A stretch of DNA of 64,000 bases from NCBI RefSeq assembly GCF_020497125.1, contig NC_059075.1, positions 57,121,321 through 57,185,320 of the forward strand, read 5' to 3'. Numbering within the stretch: the first letter of the stretch is position 1; each line of letters begins with the position of its first letter. The DNA comes from Mauremys mutica (lineage: Eukaryota > Chordata > Testudines > Geoemydidae). This document shows, in pieces, positions 11,133 to 23,673 of the stretch. Under the pieces are notes generated by a model. That model worked only from the letters and a program-made list of their open reading frames with translations, was not told the DNA's origin and ran no database searches. Position numbers and translations under genes: made by a program.

Positions 11133-14100
11133 GGCTACTCAGGCCAAAATGTTGATACTTGGGTGCTTAAGTAATTTCATACTTTTAGCAGTTATGTAAG
11201 TGACTTTATTTTCAGATATGCTGAATACTTACATTTCCCACTGATTTTACTGGAACTTGGAAGTGCTCAGTAGCACACACACAAATCAGATCTCTTACTT
11301 AGATGCCTAAATATTCAGCTGGATGCTTAATATTGTGAGAGCTGGGGCGGGGGGCAGGAAGGGTGATAAATGTTTTAGCTTGTATTGAAGAAATTAAGGC
11401 CACTCTCAGGGGATTAAACTTTTTCTGACAGTTTGCTTGAGGCATACTATTAGCATTTGATTTTTACTCTTGAATATGCAGCGAGATGTACTCTAAGTGG
11501 CTGCCATCTGTGAACTCAAAATTAGTTTGCACTGGCACACTTTCCACAACTACTGGCTTCTGTTGAGCTACTAAACACCGCTGCCAACGGAAAATTCTGC
11601 ATTAGAACCAAACAAGAAGCTTCACAAATATCACATTCATTCTATTTTCAGAGATTCAGGAAAATACTATTAGCCATTCATCTCCTGAGAGCTGAATAAT
11701 ACTTTTCATGGAACTCCAGTCTGGAGGCAGTCATTTATGTGTGTGCAATGATTGGCTTAGTGGCTAATACATATTACCATGCAAAAAACACCATGCTTTT
11801 CATTTCCGTTTGCAATTTTAATAAACAGCAATATTACAAAGCTCATCTAGAGACTCCTAATGTCTTGCAACAGTATAACATTAATTCTACTTTCTTCTGA
11901 CAGAGAATACCAGGAGAGCAGGTTCAAAGGAGAGCAACTTCATTTGTCAGTGACTGAGGATGGCAGCTAGTGTGTATTGGGCTTCTAGTGTAGAGCTTCC
12001 AAATGTTTCCAAAGCTGCCTCACATACTTTAGTGCTGGCGATGAGTATTTGTAAATATGTGGCCTTGTTTTCAAAAGAGCAGTTTCTTGTTATGAAAGAA
12101 AATGTGAATATGTGGCATGTGAATATTTCCCATCATGTGACAACGGTAAAGAAATACAGTCACTTTCTTCTAACACTGAATAAGGACTTTATTAGAATAA
12201 GTAAAAACATTGTATCTAAAGGCATTCTGTCTCTGCTCTACTGTAGAGCTTCTGTCTTTAGCCTTCCCTCCCCTCTGATTTCCTGCTATGAATTTAAAGG
12301 AGCAGTACATATATCCTCACACCTGGCCCTTGCACAGAGTTAAGATGCTTTTTCAGATGGGATACGAGTGCATTTTCAGACAATATTGTACCTGAAGTAT
12401 CATTCTAGATGACAGTGTTGTCTCTCAACAACATCAAGGGCTAGTCTTAAAATATTCATACTGGCTAATGCACAGAATACCCACCTTGTCTCTCTGCTAT
12501 AAAATATGGTAAAGGAAAGTTGAGGCAAGAAGTCCGTAGTTCAAACTGCATTCTGATTGTCTTGGCCAATTATTTATTTCTCTTTCTCCTCACAGCAGTC
12601 ACCAAACCAAAAGATCAGTTGACTGAATGGTACTCAACATTTCCAAAAGCCAGGCTCCCCAACAGAATTCATTTTGGTTTGGCCAACCACATATTTGGGT
12701 AATGATTGCTATCATGAGGGACAGAATTCCCCTTTGACTAAGGATGAACCACAACAGAATACAGGATCAGCACAAAAGGGCAAGAGACAATGACAGCATA
12801 AGCAGAGTAGAGCAGTATAGTTATTAAGTGGCACCACAGGATTATCTCAAATATCTGGAGAATCATGGTGAAAACCATATTCTTCATCTGACCCTCCTTT
12901 TCTATCTGACTGTTAAAGGGCAGTTTGTTCCCCTATACAGAGGTGGATAGTACAGCCAGTATGGGAAAAGAGGGAAATTAATTCAAAACAGTTTATATTA
13001 AGAATGGGTCATTGACATGACCATACAACTGGATGGGACTTGATTTCAGACTGATCCAGTGGTACTGTAATTTGTGCTTGAATAAAAGATAGAAAGTCCA
13101 CTACGGACAGGTTTAAGGATACAGATTTTTCAGAATGTATCTGAACCTTAGACGCATGTACTTAATATGTACTAGAACCTATTTTTCCTGCATTTTCTTT
13201 CCATGTTTGATTTTCTCCTCTTCACTCCCCTTTCATACTGGGCACAGAGTGACCAAAATCTGTGGGACAGGAGGATGGTGAACATTGATTTTTAAATTTT
13301 CCATTCATTTGCATGCCATCAATATTTCTACTTGATTTAATTATAGCCATGAAGGAAAATATTTTTTAAAAAGTTTCAATTTCAGTGTTGGCAGAGAAAC
13401 CCTCAAATTTTAGAGGAGAAAAAGTAGAAATGAGCATTTTGCTGTTTAAACTGAGTCATCTGGCTAGGAAAAAATACTATTGCCCCAAAACCAAGCAGAA
13501 GTACTATTTGAGCTAGTAAAAAAAATGTCAGGTTTTCTGCCCATCAGACAGCAATAACAGAGAATGGTAGAGGCGGACATAGTGATATGAGGCACAGCAG
13601 CAGTGAACTCACAGTTGAAGGAATTGTGTAGCTGGATGTATTGTGTAGCAATGGAGCAAAGATGATGGAACTACCTCAGGGGCAGGAGAAAAAGTAGAGT
13701 CTGAAGAGAGTAGTAGAACTGAGTGGCCCTCCAAGGGGAGAGGGATGGGAGATGATAAGTTCACTCACTTAATATTTTGGAAGAATGGGGTCAGACTGAA
13801 GACAACAATGCTGCTGAGCCCCCGTTTGAATGTGTTGTGCGATGTGTTAAGATCAGTAACCTGTGGTGAAGGGGAAGGGGAGAAATTGGGTCAGGATTTT
13901 CAGCTATGCTCAAGAAATTTAAAGTTATCTTTACCTGTCTACAAACTTATCCTAAACAGTAGCACATTTGAAGGCGTAAACATTTTTGAATCTCTAGAAG
14001 CAAAACTGGAGGGAGGTGGGAAATCAGATCCATTTGCTTGAAGCAGATATTGAACATAGGGACGCCAGATTCACAAGGCTACTGCACACCTTTGAACATA

Positions 14101-14837
14101 GTTTCAATGCTTTCACACCACACAATAGCTTGATAAAGAACTGACCCCTTATAAAATAGGTACCAAGTAAGGAGAAAAGGTAGCATGCCCTAGGTCAGTG
14201 GTTACCCCTAAGATTATACTTAAATAACGTGAATAATTTAGTTAGTTAATCTGTTAAGAAGAGGTTATCGATATCTAAATATTGATTGTGTAGACTGTCA
14301 GTTTTGGCATATATTGAATCCAACTGTAGTAGAACAATGAGGTTTCTTTTTGCACTTAATTTTGCAGAGCATTTTTGGTCAGGCTAGAGCATGGTTGACT
14401 TCACAAGATCTATCTGTATATACAGTAACACTAGTAAATTAAAGTCATTCTCAGTGAAACTTCAAAAGAAATTACAGAATCTCATCTATATCAAACCTTT
14501 CTAAAAGCTAAAGTGTTCTATTATGAAAGAGAAGAAAACATTCTTCATTATGTAACTGGCCCTTTTTATTGGCATTAGTCAACTCTGGCAGAGCAAAACA
14601 AAGCTTTAGACTTCCAAGTACCTAAGAAGTCGTCTGCTCAATTCACTTAAAAATATTTCTGCCATTCAATTCATTTTTGCAGCTGTGCCATGCAATTATA
14701 TTACATGACTCAGGAAGGGATAACTGTATCCTTTGGAAGCTCAAGATCTAATTAAAAAGTGGTTAGTTAATGGAGTACTTTTCCTTGACATGCAAGTAAA
14801 CAGATGTAAATCAAATACCAGTTACTAGTACATTATA
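11133..14837. other. Non-coding, no recognised gene
   Basis: AT-rich sequence. A stretch at 11140-11280 (AGGCCAAAATGTTGATACTTGG and onward) resembles the small palindromic MITE at 6923 but without clean ends. Frames at 11960-12343 and 13745-14041 (127 and 98 codons) show no domain signature. Confidence 0.45.
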
Positions 14838-15921
14838 GGTTTCAGAGTAGCAGCCGTGTTAGTCTGTATCCGCAAAAAGAACAGGAGAACTTGTGGCACC
14901 TTAGAGACTAACAAATTTATTTCAGCATGAGCTTTCGTGGGCTACAGCTCACTTCTTCAGATGCATAGAATGGAACACACAGACAGGAGATATTTATACA
15001 TACAGAGAACATGAAAAGGTGGAAGTATGCATACCAACAGGAAGAGTCTAATCAATTGAGATGAGCTATCATCAGCAGGAGAAAAAAAACCTTTGAAGTG
15101 ATAATTAAGATGACCCATAGAAGGTGTGAGGAGAACTTAACATAGGGAAATAGATTCAATTAGTGTAATGACCCAACCATTCCCAGTCTCTGTTTAGGCC
15201 TGAGTTAATTGTATCTAATTTGCATATTAATTCGAGTTCAGCAGTCTCTCTTTGGAGTCTGTTTTTGAAGTTTTTTTGTTGCAAAATTGCCACCTTCAAC
15301 TCTGTCACTGAGTGGTTAGAGAGGTTGAAGTGTTCTCCCACTGGTTTTTGAATGTTATGATTCCTGATGTCAGATTTCTGTCTATTTATTCTTTTGCGTA
15401 GAGACTGTCTGGTTTGGCCAATGTACATGGCAGAGGGGCATTGCTGGCACATGATGGCATATATCACATTGGTAGATGTGCAGGTGAACGAGCCCCTGAT
15501 GGCGTGGCTGATGTGATTAGGTCCTATGATGGTGTCACTTGAATAGATATGTGGACAGAGCTGGCATCGGGCTTTGTTGCAAGGATAGGTTCCTGGGTTA
15601 GTGTTTATGTTGTATGGTGTGCGGTTGCTGGTGAGTATTTGCTTCAGGTTGGGAGGCTGTCTATCAGCGAGGACTGGCCTGTCTCCCAAGATCTGTGAGA
15701 GTGAGGGATCATCTTTAAGGATACGTTGTAGATCTTTGATGATGCGCTGGAGAGGTTTTAGTTGGGGGCTGTAGGTGATGGCTAGTAGCGTTCTGTTATT
15801 TTCTTTGTTGGGCCTGTCCTGTAGTAGGTGGCTTCTGGGTACTCTTCTGGCTCTGTCAATCTGTTTTGAAAAACAGCCAGAAGAGTACCCAGAAGCCACT
15901 TACTTCAGAACAGGCCCAACA
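14838..15921 (-). mobile_element. Penelope-like retroelement, 5'-truncated with inverted 5' end
   Basis: On the minus strand the element runs from a truncated coding region (15899 to 15156) through a 3' UTR to the family terminus ending GCTGCTACTCTGAAAC at 14838. The reverse transcriptase domain is missing; only the GIY-YIG endonuclease part remains. At the 5' end, bases 15876-15921 are an inverted near-copy of 15808-15853 (arm begins GTTGGGCCTGTCCTG), separated by about 22 bases, so the truncated end has folded back on itself. A convincing target-site duplication was not found. Confidence 0.8.
15156..15899 (-). pseudogene. Penelope GIY-YIG endonuclease region (partial ORF)
   Basis: The 247-codon open frame covers the C-terminal part of a Penelope-like polyprotein, where a GIY-YIG nuclease follows the reverse transcriptase and makes the nick used for integration. 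Visible features are a Cys/His cluster before the nuclease (C107, C112, C115, H117), the GIY-like VIYAI at 145-149, the YIG motif YIGQT at 159-163 with Arg-rich SLRKRIN after it, and a conserved GEHFN (Glu189) as the likely metal-binding acid. The first 15 or so codons come from the inverted junction at 15854-15899, so the apparent start is not the native one. No internal stop is present, suggesting a fairly young insertion, but the piece cannot retrotranspose by itself without a reverse transcriptase. Confidence 0.85.
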
Positions 15922-17263
15922 TATCACATGCAATAGGACTTACATTGCATGAAACAGTGATGTGGAAAAGTTATGTAACTTTATTTTGTATCTCCAAAAA
16001 TGACCTTACATTCTTTTTTAAATATTTCATTTTCAACATCTATATGCCAAGGAAGTGAAGTAACAGATAAAATTGCATTTGTTTTTATTTTTCACATTTT
16101 CCTTATAATAGCAACCTTGTTAAATATCTGTGCAAATTCCATACATTAGGCAACGACTTCTAAATTTACATTGGACTCCTGAGCCCTATACTTTTCTCCC
16201 ATCAAAGGAGAACAATTTGTTTCACTCCATCAAATTTCCTATCAGGATAAGGAAGGGGAAAAGTGGTTCAGTGGAATGAGGACAGTTAAAGTCATTTTGC
16301 AGAAAATCCCAACATGCTCTATTAAGTTTTGTGGTTAAAAGTTAGCTAAAGTTAGGGCCTTATTCCACTGATTTACCTCAGCTGCTAATAAGTTTTTCTT
16401 CATCTAATTTTATTTCATTATTAAAACAGATCCATTAGTTAAAGGAAAATTATATATGATTAACTATGAAACCTGTGTGTGGTGTTTATTGTGAAATGAC
16501 GTTAATGACTTTAAAAATAGCACATATTTGCACAGATACAGTGAAAATTAATATGGATATGTTGGCATTTGCCTAAGCAGTGTGCAGCAAAGGATGAAGT
16601 TCTTGACAGTGTTCAGAAACAGAAAAGTTTCATTTTTAGGACTGTGAATTAATAGGATTATAAAGGACCAAAATGTATGCGAGATTCTTAAATACAGGTC
16701 AGAATAAACGATGTGTAATTTTAGTAACCGCATTACAAAAAAACAGTATACCCTATTGAAAGGTAATATCCAGATTAATTTAGATTAGTTAATGTTTATA
16801 AAGCTCTTGCAATAAAAGTAGACTAACACTACTGTTGCTGTGGAGCTAATGAACTTAAAAATCATAAGTAGCTGGGGTTGGGGGATGAATTTGCTTGTAA
16901 CAAGAAGAGAGAAGCAAGAGGTCCTGGGTTGAATAAGTAGAGATTGAAGACACAAAAGAAAGAGAGAGGGGTGACATGTCTGGTAGCCCCATAATGTGCT
17001 GCAAAAGGGTTGGGGTGGAAAAGGTCTCTATGACTCTACAAGCCATAAAAGCACAAATGTTATGCACATAGATCTTGCTTTTCAGTAATCCAGTGCAGGC
17101 AGGTCTGAATTCCCACAAACATTCAGCTCATTCTGCTTAAACGCTCCATGCTCAGCTGCATTTGCACAGCTAACAGCAACGTCAGTGGGAGTTACAAGAA
17201 CTGAGTTTGGTCCTCAGATGGCAGTTATGTTTAAATGGTTTAGTTCTTATGAAAACATTATTG
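15922..17263. other. Non-coding, no recognised feature
   Basis: AT-rich, no motif-bearing frame and no clear repeat ends. Confidence 0.5.
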
Positions 17264-17266
17264 TAA

Positions 17267-17567
17267 GGGTACATTTACACAGGGCTGGGAGTGTGCTTCC
17301 CAACTTGGGTAGACAGACTCATGCTCTCTCTCCTCAACCTAGTGCACTAAAAATACCAGTGTTGCCAGGAGTGGCAGTTTGGGCTAGCCACCTGAGCACA
17401 TATCCACAGGATCTGTGTGGGTATGTACTCATGCAGCTAGCCCGTGCTGCCACCCATGCCATCCCTGGCTACACTGTTATTTTTAGTACGCTAACTCAAG
17501 CAGAGCTAGTGCCTATCTATCTAGCCAAACTGGGAAGCTTGCTTCCAGCTGTAACAAAGAGGTACCC
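17267..17567. mobile_element. MITE, PIF/Harbinger-like (TAA duplication)
   Basis: TAA flanks both ends (17264-17266 and 17568-17570). The termini are GGGTACATTTACAC on the left and GAGGTACCC on the right. The interior holds an inverted pair around CACTAAAAATACCAGTGTTG and CTACACTGTTATTTTTAGTACG. It is about 300 bp and non-coding; the open frame across it has no family match that I can see. Confidence 0.6.
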
Positions 17568-17570
17568 TAA

Positions 17571-18685
17571 GTGAAATTAATTAAGATTAATGCATAAGGA
17601 AAGAAACATAGTAAGATCTTGACAATATATGAGTGGCAGCAATAGGATGAGAGGTTTTTTCCCCTTAGGTTATTTAATAATGAACTTTAAAAATATATTT
17701 TTCCATACTCTGGGTACAATTTCCTTTTGCAAGACTGCTATGGAATACAATAGTTTCACTGGATTCTATTGTTAATTGGACAGTCCTTAATCCAGTGAAG
17801 AAAACATGTCTTTTGCTAAATCCTCTAATGGATATTGGGAACAAACTGTGAATCAGATTCAAAGTGCACTCCATTTCTTGCCAACATCCTCAGTTAAAAA
17901 ATGTAAAAAGAGCTGCTCCTATCTTTCTCTGTATGCTGTATATGTTAAATTCTGCTCAGCCTTCAAGTTTTCTGGCATACATGAGAAAGAGGTACTTCTC
18001 AACCTACTAAAAAACATCAGAAAACACTAAGCCTGGGCTCTCCCAAAAACCTAGACTGTGAGGTGGAATTGGTTAAATCTTATCCAGTTGCCTCGAAATA
18101 AAAGGTTCTGGACAAAACTTTCAATCCCTTTGAGGAGGAGATGAGAAATATGGGTTCCTTAGATTATTATAGTCAGCCTCTTTGCTAATCCACAGAGGGC
18201 AGAAAAACCCTGAAGATGGATTAAGACTGTCAGATAAGTAATACAAGTAGTTTTTTTTTACAGCTTGAAAGATAGAGGAAAAATACTGAAATGGAACTGT
18301 GCCTATTGAACCAAACTTGAGGACATTATTAGGAGGCTGAGCACTAGAAAAGGAACAGACTGAGAACAATTCAGGAAATGAAGAAGTGCATGTTATCATA
18401 TTACTTGGGAAATCTGGATAGATGGAAATAATTTTTGTGCTTGCACATTAAGCAGTACCCCAAGTTAGTGACAGTGAGAAAGGAACAAATTGTTCTTGGG
18501 AAGGTATGTGATGATACTGATCTTGTTCATAATATGTAAAACAATAGCTTTGCTGAGGGTCAGTTTTCAAGAGGAATTTGTCCTGACAAGCTTTTAGTTC
18601 AGAAATGAAGTGATCGATGTGCCAGTCCATTAAGTGAATAGAAAACTGGTTAAGCAACCGCCAACAAAGAGTAACTATTAACTGA
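17571..18685. other. Non-coding, no recognised feature
   Basis: No gene or repeat boundary could be supported. Confidence 0.45.
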
Positions 18686-18850
18686 ATGATGTCGGATTGG
18701 AGGAAGGTCTCAAGTGGGGTTCCACAGGGATCTGTTCTGGGTCTGGTGTTGTTTAACATCTTTATTAATGACCTGGATGTAGGCATAAAGAGCATACTGA
18801 TCAAATTTGCAAATGATACTAAGCTAGGCGGGGTTGCCAATACTTTTAGG
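18686..18850 (+). pseudogene. CR1 LINE reverse transcriptase fragment
   Basis: The frame encodes the core of a CR1 reverse transcriptase: [11 protein letters not shown] (template-grip motif), [10 protein letters not shown], then [12 protein letters not shown]. The catalytic pair normally reads FADD in CR1; here it is FAND, so the active site is broken. Only about 50 codons remain. The fragment runs directly into the C-rich transposon that follows. CR1 is the dominant LINE of turtles, birds and crocodilians. Confidence 0.85.
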
Positions 18851-18854
18851 ACTC

Positions 18855-19513
18855 TCCTGAATCCCAAACCACTCAGCCCTAGCCCCACCCCAGAGCCTGC
18901 ACCCCCAGCCCAAAGCCCACACCCCAAACCCCTTGCCTCAAACTGCAGCCCCCTCCCACACTCCAAATTCATCAGCCCCACCCCCAGCCTGGAGCCCCCT
19001 CCTGCACTCCAAACCCCTCATCCCCAAACCCACCCCAGAGCCTGCACTCCCAGCCCAGAGCCCATACCCCCTCCCAGACCCCAACCCACTGCCTCAACCC
19101 GCAGTCCCCTCCTGCACTCCAAATCCCTTGGCCCAGCCTGGACCCCCGCTCCTGCACCCCAAATCCCTCATCCCCAGCCCCAGCCCAGAGCCAATATCCC
19201 CTCCTGCACCCCAACCCCCTGCCTCCACCCACAGCTCCCCCCCGCACTCCAAATCCCTTGGCCCCACCCCCCAGCCAGGAGCCCCTTCCTGCTTCCCAAA
19301 CCCCTCATCCCCAGGCCCACCCCAGAGCCCACATCCCCAGTTAGAGCCCCCTCCCATACCCCAATCCCCTGCCACAGCCCAGTGAAAGTAAGTGAGGGTG
19401 GGAGAGAGCGAGCCACCGAGGGAGGGGAAAGGTAGTTAGCGGGGAGTAGGGCCTCGGGGAAGGGGCGAGGCTAGGGTGTTCGGTTTTGTGCAACTAGAAA
19501 GCTGGCAACACTA
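18855..19513 (-). mobile_element. C-rich DNA transposon, partner of the 43567 element
   Basis: The right end (GTGCAACTAGAAAGCTGGCAACACTA near 19488-19513) matches the reverse complement of the left end of the element at 43567-44851, so the two are the same family in opposite orientation. The interior is a degenerate tandem array of units like CCCAGAGCCTGCACCCC across about 18880-19380. The matching left terminus is not visible; the element seems truncated against the CR1 fragment. All long frames here, on both strands, are low-complexity Pro/Ser or Gly/Trp translations of the array. Confidence 0.65.
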
Positions 19514-19972
19514 CATGGAAGGAGTGTGTGGTGGTAGAAACAGGGTGCTAAAACATGGCCAATAATAAATACTTAGCACTTATATAGCATTGTTCAGTCT
19601 CCATAAAAGAATGCATTACCAGCAGGAACATGTTCCTGAGAGCAAAACTTGCTAGTACATAATGTTTCATGTTCCAGATTACAAGAAATAGGAATACATA
19701 CTAGAATACGTCTGTTTTAGAGAGTTATCAAGCAGAGACAGACCATTGATAAGCCAAAGAATTAGATGTTAAATTTCATATGTGGCTAGTTCTTAAAAGT
19801 GATACTCAAGATATGAGTTGTGGAGTCTGGAGGCAGGGGTTTGAAGGAAAGTTAAATTAAAATCATATACAGTTTTAAAAAATGATATTCACATATGAAC
19901 CCTAAGTTTTAAGTTTCATGATTCCCAGTGGCATGAAGGCATTAGGTATTTTGTTAATCTTCAAAGTTGTGC
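19514..19972. other. Non-coding, no recognised feature
   Basis: AT-rich, nothing identified. Confidence 0.45.
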
Positions 19973-19980
19973 ATAATCCT

Positions 19981-20392
19981 CAGGGCTGCCCGGGGGGGGG
20001 CAAGTGGGGCAATTTGCCCCAGTCCCCGGGCCCTGTAGGGGCCCCCACGAGAGTTTTCAGGGGCCCCCATGAGAGTTTTTGGTGGGTGTTCGGCAGCAGG
20101 TCCTTCAATGCCGCCGAACACACCCGGATCGAGTGAAGGACCCGCTGCCAAAGACCCGGAGCTTCTTCCGCTCCAGGTCTTCAGCGGCAATTCAGCGGCG
20201 GGGGCTCCTTATGTGCAGGGTCTTCGGCAGCAATTCAACGGTGGGGGCTGCTTCTGCTCCGGGTCTTCGGTGGCAGTTCAGTGGCAGGTCCTTCACTCGC
20301 TCCGGGACCTGCCGAAGTGCCCCAAAGACCCGGAGCGGAAAGTCCCCCGCCACCGAAGACCCCAGGCCCCCTGAATCCTCTGGGCGGCCCTG
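19981..20392. mobile_element. hAT-type MITE with 8-bp duplication
   Basis: A perfect 8-bp target duplication ATAATCCT (19973-19980 and 20393-20400) flanks termini CAGGGCTGCCC and GGGCGGCCCTG. The interior is GC-rich and full of repeated short words such as CGGGTCTTCGG, GGAGC and CAGCGGC in both orientations. CAGGG...CCCTG ends plus an 8-bp duplication are the hallmarks of hAT elements. No transposase. Confidence 0.85.
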
Positions 20393-20400
20393 ATAATCCT

Positions 20401-22239
20401 ACAGTTAAGTTTTTCCTTTCTCGCTCTCTCTCTCTTCCTTTTGTTTCTCCTTGTTTGGCCTTCTTAAATTAAAAACCAAGGAATGTAAATGCAAAAATAC
20501 TAAAATAAATGCAAAATCAAAAATCTTATTGCTGCAAATGCAAATATACAAGAGACAAGAAATGAAAAAAAGTTAACATTGTAACATCAGTATTGCCAAC
20601 CACCAGAGATCAAAAATCATGAGTCAGACCCCCAAAAATCATGGTTTAAAAAAATAAAATAAAATCATGTTTTTTAGTCTGTCTTTTGACTTTTTAACTC
20701 CTGTCTACTCCTCCAAAGTCTGTGTGATAATTTCAGGTTGAAAAACCTTTAATGCACACACAAATGCACACTTTATGACTCTTCAGAGGGAGACTTCACT
20801 TACTCTTTCCTCACCTTTAAGACAGGGGTACTGCCATCCATTTCCTATTACTGTTTTGACACAGCAGCAACACTTTTCTTTCTCTAGCCCTGTCCCAGGG
20901 CTTCTTCTGTGCTCTGGTCCCAGCAGCACCACTTTCAAACTCCCCTTCCTCCTGCCTCCATCTGCACCAGACCCTCGCTCTGCCATAGGGCCTTACATGA
21001 AGACAAGGCTTAGTGGCAGAGCAGGTCTGTGATCTCAGCCCTGAGGCTCTCACACAGAGTTCTGCCCACATGTCCAGCCACGAGAAATCTCAAAATCAGA
21101 GGAGCTTCTCACTTCATCATGAAAGCTCCTCCTGCAGGCTCCAAACCTCTGTGTCTCACAATCAGTTCACAGCAATTGGTAATACTGCCTTCGTCTGGCA
21201 GCTGAGAGGGGACTCCCCTGCCCCACCACTATCCCCAAGCATGGGGGACCTGCCATTCTATCTCCTACCCCATCACGGCCCTCTGCATCCCCTCAGTCTC
21301 TCTCCCATCCCCAATATCTCCTTGAATCCCATGTCACAAGACTGGGACATGGGTTGTCTTACTTAGTCGTTAGAGCAGGAATCAGCCCCTATGATCAAAG
21401 CAGGAGTTAGGCCCAGTGCTTAGAACAAGAGTCTGTAGCCAGGAATCAGAGGCCAGATGTCAGAGCCAAGTGTCAGAGCAGAAGCCAGAGATCAAAGGTC
21501 AATCAAAGCCAAGGAACAGAACTAGTTTACCTGGATTGAGGCGAGGTAGGGGCAAGGCTGGGTGCAAGGTAGGATCAGGGCTGGTTCCATGACAGGAGCA
21601 GGGCATGAACAAATCTGGAGCAAAGCAGGAGCAAGGCTGGGAATAAGCAGGCACAGGAGCTATTGCAACTGTGGGCAAATGCTTTGAGTAGCTAGTGCTG
21701 CTGCTGGTCTTAGGAGCAGGTCTGCTGATCCCCGCAGCCAATCAGGCAATTTAGTTAAATCAGGCTCAATTAGGGCCATCTATGCTCATTAGACTCCTGA
21801 GGGTTAAGCTAGCAGGTAGCTGGCTAGCTTTGGGCCCTTACTCCTGATATCCCACTTCCCTGCTCCATCTCATTCTCCTCATTCACCTTTCACAGTGTCT
21901 CTGCTGCATCTCACAGTCCATGTCCTGTCTAGCCCTATGAACCATAGAGTGGCATTCATTTTGCCTGTGAGCATTGCTGCAATCTCACTGAAAACAGTTG
22001 GAGATGGCAGCCAACTTAATTAAGCTCAGCTTCACTTCCACATGCAGATACATTGTAGGGATATGGTGGTCATTGCTGGCTTCAATCCAACTAACACTAA
22101 TAGGAGATGGTGGCCATTTGAATAAGGGAAAATTCACAAGTTAGTAGCCTTTCATCATGTTTTCATGAGACAGGTTAAAAAAACCCAAAATCCCAAGCTC
22201 AAAAAATGGAAACAATATTTTCATCAGTTATTGAACGTG
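20401..22239. repeat. Mixed old repeats, no gene
   Basis: 20595-20680 carries the motif TCATGAGTCAGACCCCCAAA next to AAAATCATG, which recurs in diverged form near 42540-42600 and 53570-53615, so it marks an interspersed family. About 21360-21780 is rich in degenerate words like CAGAGCC, CAGGAGCA and AGGCAAGG, resembling an LTR-type or satellite-like repeat. Boundaries are not resolved. The rest (20690-21350, 21790-22239) shows nothing definite. Confidence 0.35.
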
Positions 22240-23404
22240 AATAATCAAGGTGGCCCAGCTGTCCTTGAGGCCATCAGTTGTGAAGGAGGAGAACACACAT
22301 TGGAAGCAGAAATTTAAGTTGCAGTCAGATCCCTGAAAAACAACAGAGCATCTGGTCCAGATGGTATACCACCTGAAGTGTTAGAACACAGAAGAGGCAT
22401 GGTCAAATTATCCTTTGCAAATTATTTAACTTCATCTGGACTAAGGGTGAAGTCCCTGAAGCTTGGCAATGCTCAATTATTCTTCCACTGTTTAAAAAAG
22501 GGTGACCTGACAAATTGCAATAATGTCAGAGAAATAGATCTCATAAGCATTCCTAGCAAGGTATTCTGTAGAGTGGCTTTAGGCCAAATAACGAAGAGCA
22601 GAAGAAATCCTCTGAGTCACAAACTGGATTTAGATCTGGACGGTCCACCATAGATCAGATATTTATTTTTCATCAAATCTTAGACACAGAGTTCAATGTA
22701 TCCCTGTTTTGCACATTCATTGACTTTATGATAATATTCAATTCCACTAGAGAGGCTTTGTGGAAAGTACTCAAGCGGTACAGTTTTAGCAATAAGCTGA
22801 TTCAAATACTGCAGTCTGTATAGCATTGCTTGACATGCAGTAACAGTGGATGGTGGTTGGAAGTAAAAACAGTGAGGCATACTCAACAAAACCTTTTTGC
22901 TTTATACTTAGAAAACATTTTGGCTAACTCTCTCCATAACACTGATGTATGATATTGGGACAAGTTATCAATCATCTTGACTTTGCTGATGATATCATAA
23001 TGATAATGCCTGCAGAGGAATACGTGAAGAAGCATATACCAAACCATATACAACAGTCAGAGAATGGGGATTAAGAACGAATGAGCAAAAGACCAAATCA
23101 ATGGTAAAATAAAAAAGAATCAAGAAGAAAATGAAACTAATCATTAATGATGTTGACAGCTTCTGCTATTTGGGTTTCACCATAACACATGACAGCCATG
23201 ATAACGGTGATATTGCCAAGCTGATAGCCACTGTCAACAGAACATTTGCATGACTGAATAAAGGCATTTGGAACCTCAAATCAGTGTCCATGACTGCCAA
23301 AACCAGAGTATATACAATGCTTATTGTACCCATGTTACTTCATGCAAGCATCTGGAGCAAGAGCTGCAAACATGAAATGAGGTGTCTACACCATATACTA
23401 GGTG
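22240..23404 (+). pseudogene. Decayed LINE reverse transcriptase, 5' part
   Basis: Broken frames of an APE-type LINE are readable on the plus strand: SGPDGIPPEVL near 22350-22380 (entry to the reverse transcriptase), FIDFM..FNSTREALWKVL near 22720-22770, the catalytic FADDIIM at 22982-23002, then FCYLGFTIT near 23162 and RVYTMLIVPMLLHAS near 23308-23350. Many stops and frameshifts separate them. The reading frame at the end (RCLHHILGVTR) continues on the far side of the inserted RTE-like element at 27535. The family clade is uncertain; the C-terminal layout is like RTE or related LINEs. Confidence 0.75.
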
Positions 23405-23454
23405 TTACAAGGCTGATGATGTTCGTCCATCGTTTTCGAAGAAGACCTTGACAT

Positions 23455-23673
23455 CTAGCAGGTTGTGAGCTGTCCATAGTGCGTCCGCAGGCGGCTGATA
23501 AGGCCAATACAGGCACGAAATGTTCTGCCACATGTCGGGCAGACATGTGTGGGCACCATTGTTACTACATTTACAGCTCTGGCTTTACGGAGTGCTCGCT
23601 TCTCTTGTGCTATAGTTATCCTTCTGGCTTCAGATGTCAGGCAGCCTTGATGGATCAGCGTACGCCATGTCGA
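23455..23673 (-). pseudogene. C-terminal tail of the LINE ORF, cut off by a TGA
   Basis: Directly after the TGA the same frame stays open for 72 codons to a TAG at 23455-23457. This tail contains a zinc-finger-like segment, CPTCGRTFRACIGLISRLRTH, starting at codon 45. It has the CxxC pair and a final His, but the first expected His of a C2H2 finger is Arg here. Related LINE proteins known to me end with such a finger. The TGA sits in the context GAC TGA TCG and could have arisen from CGA by CpG decay; that is inference. Confidence 0.8.

Noticed and set aside
11960..12343. 127-codon plus-strand frame as a host exon
   Set aside because: No recognisable domain, low-complexity AT-rich context and no convincing splice pattern.
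14838..15155. Stand-alone SINE reading of the GTTTCAGAGTAGC repeat
   Set aside because: It is continuous with a GIY-YIG coding region and so is the 3' part of a Penelope-like element.
18686..19435. Plus-strand 249-codon frame with proline-rich tail
   Set aside because: It joins a CR1 reverse transcriptase fragment to a low-complexity C-rich transposon array; it is not a gene.
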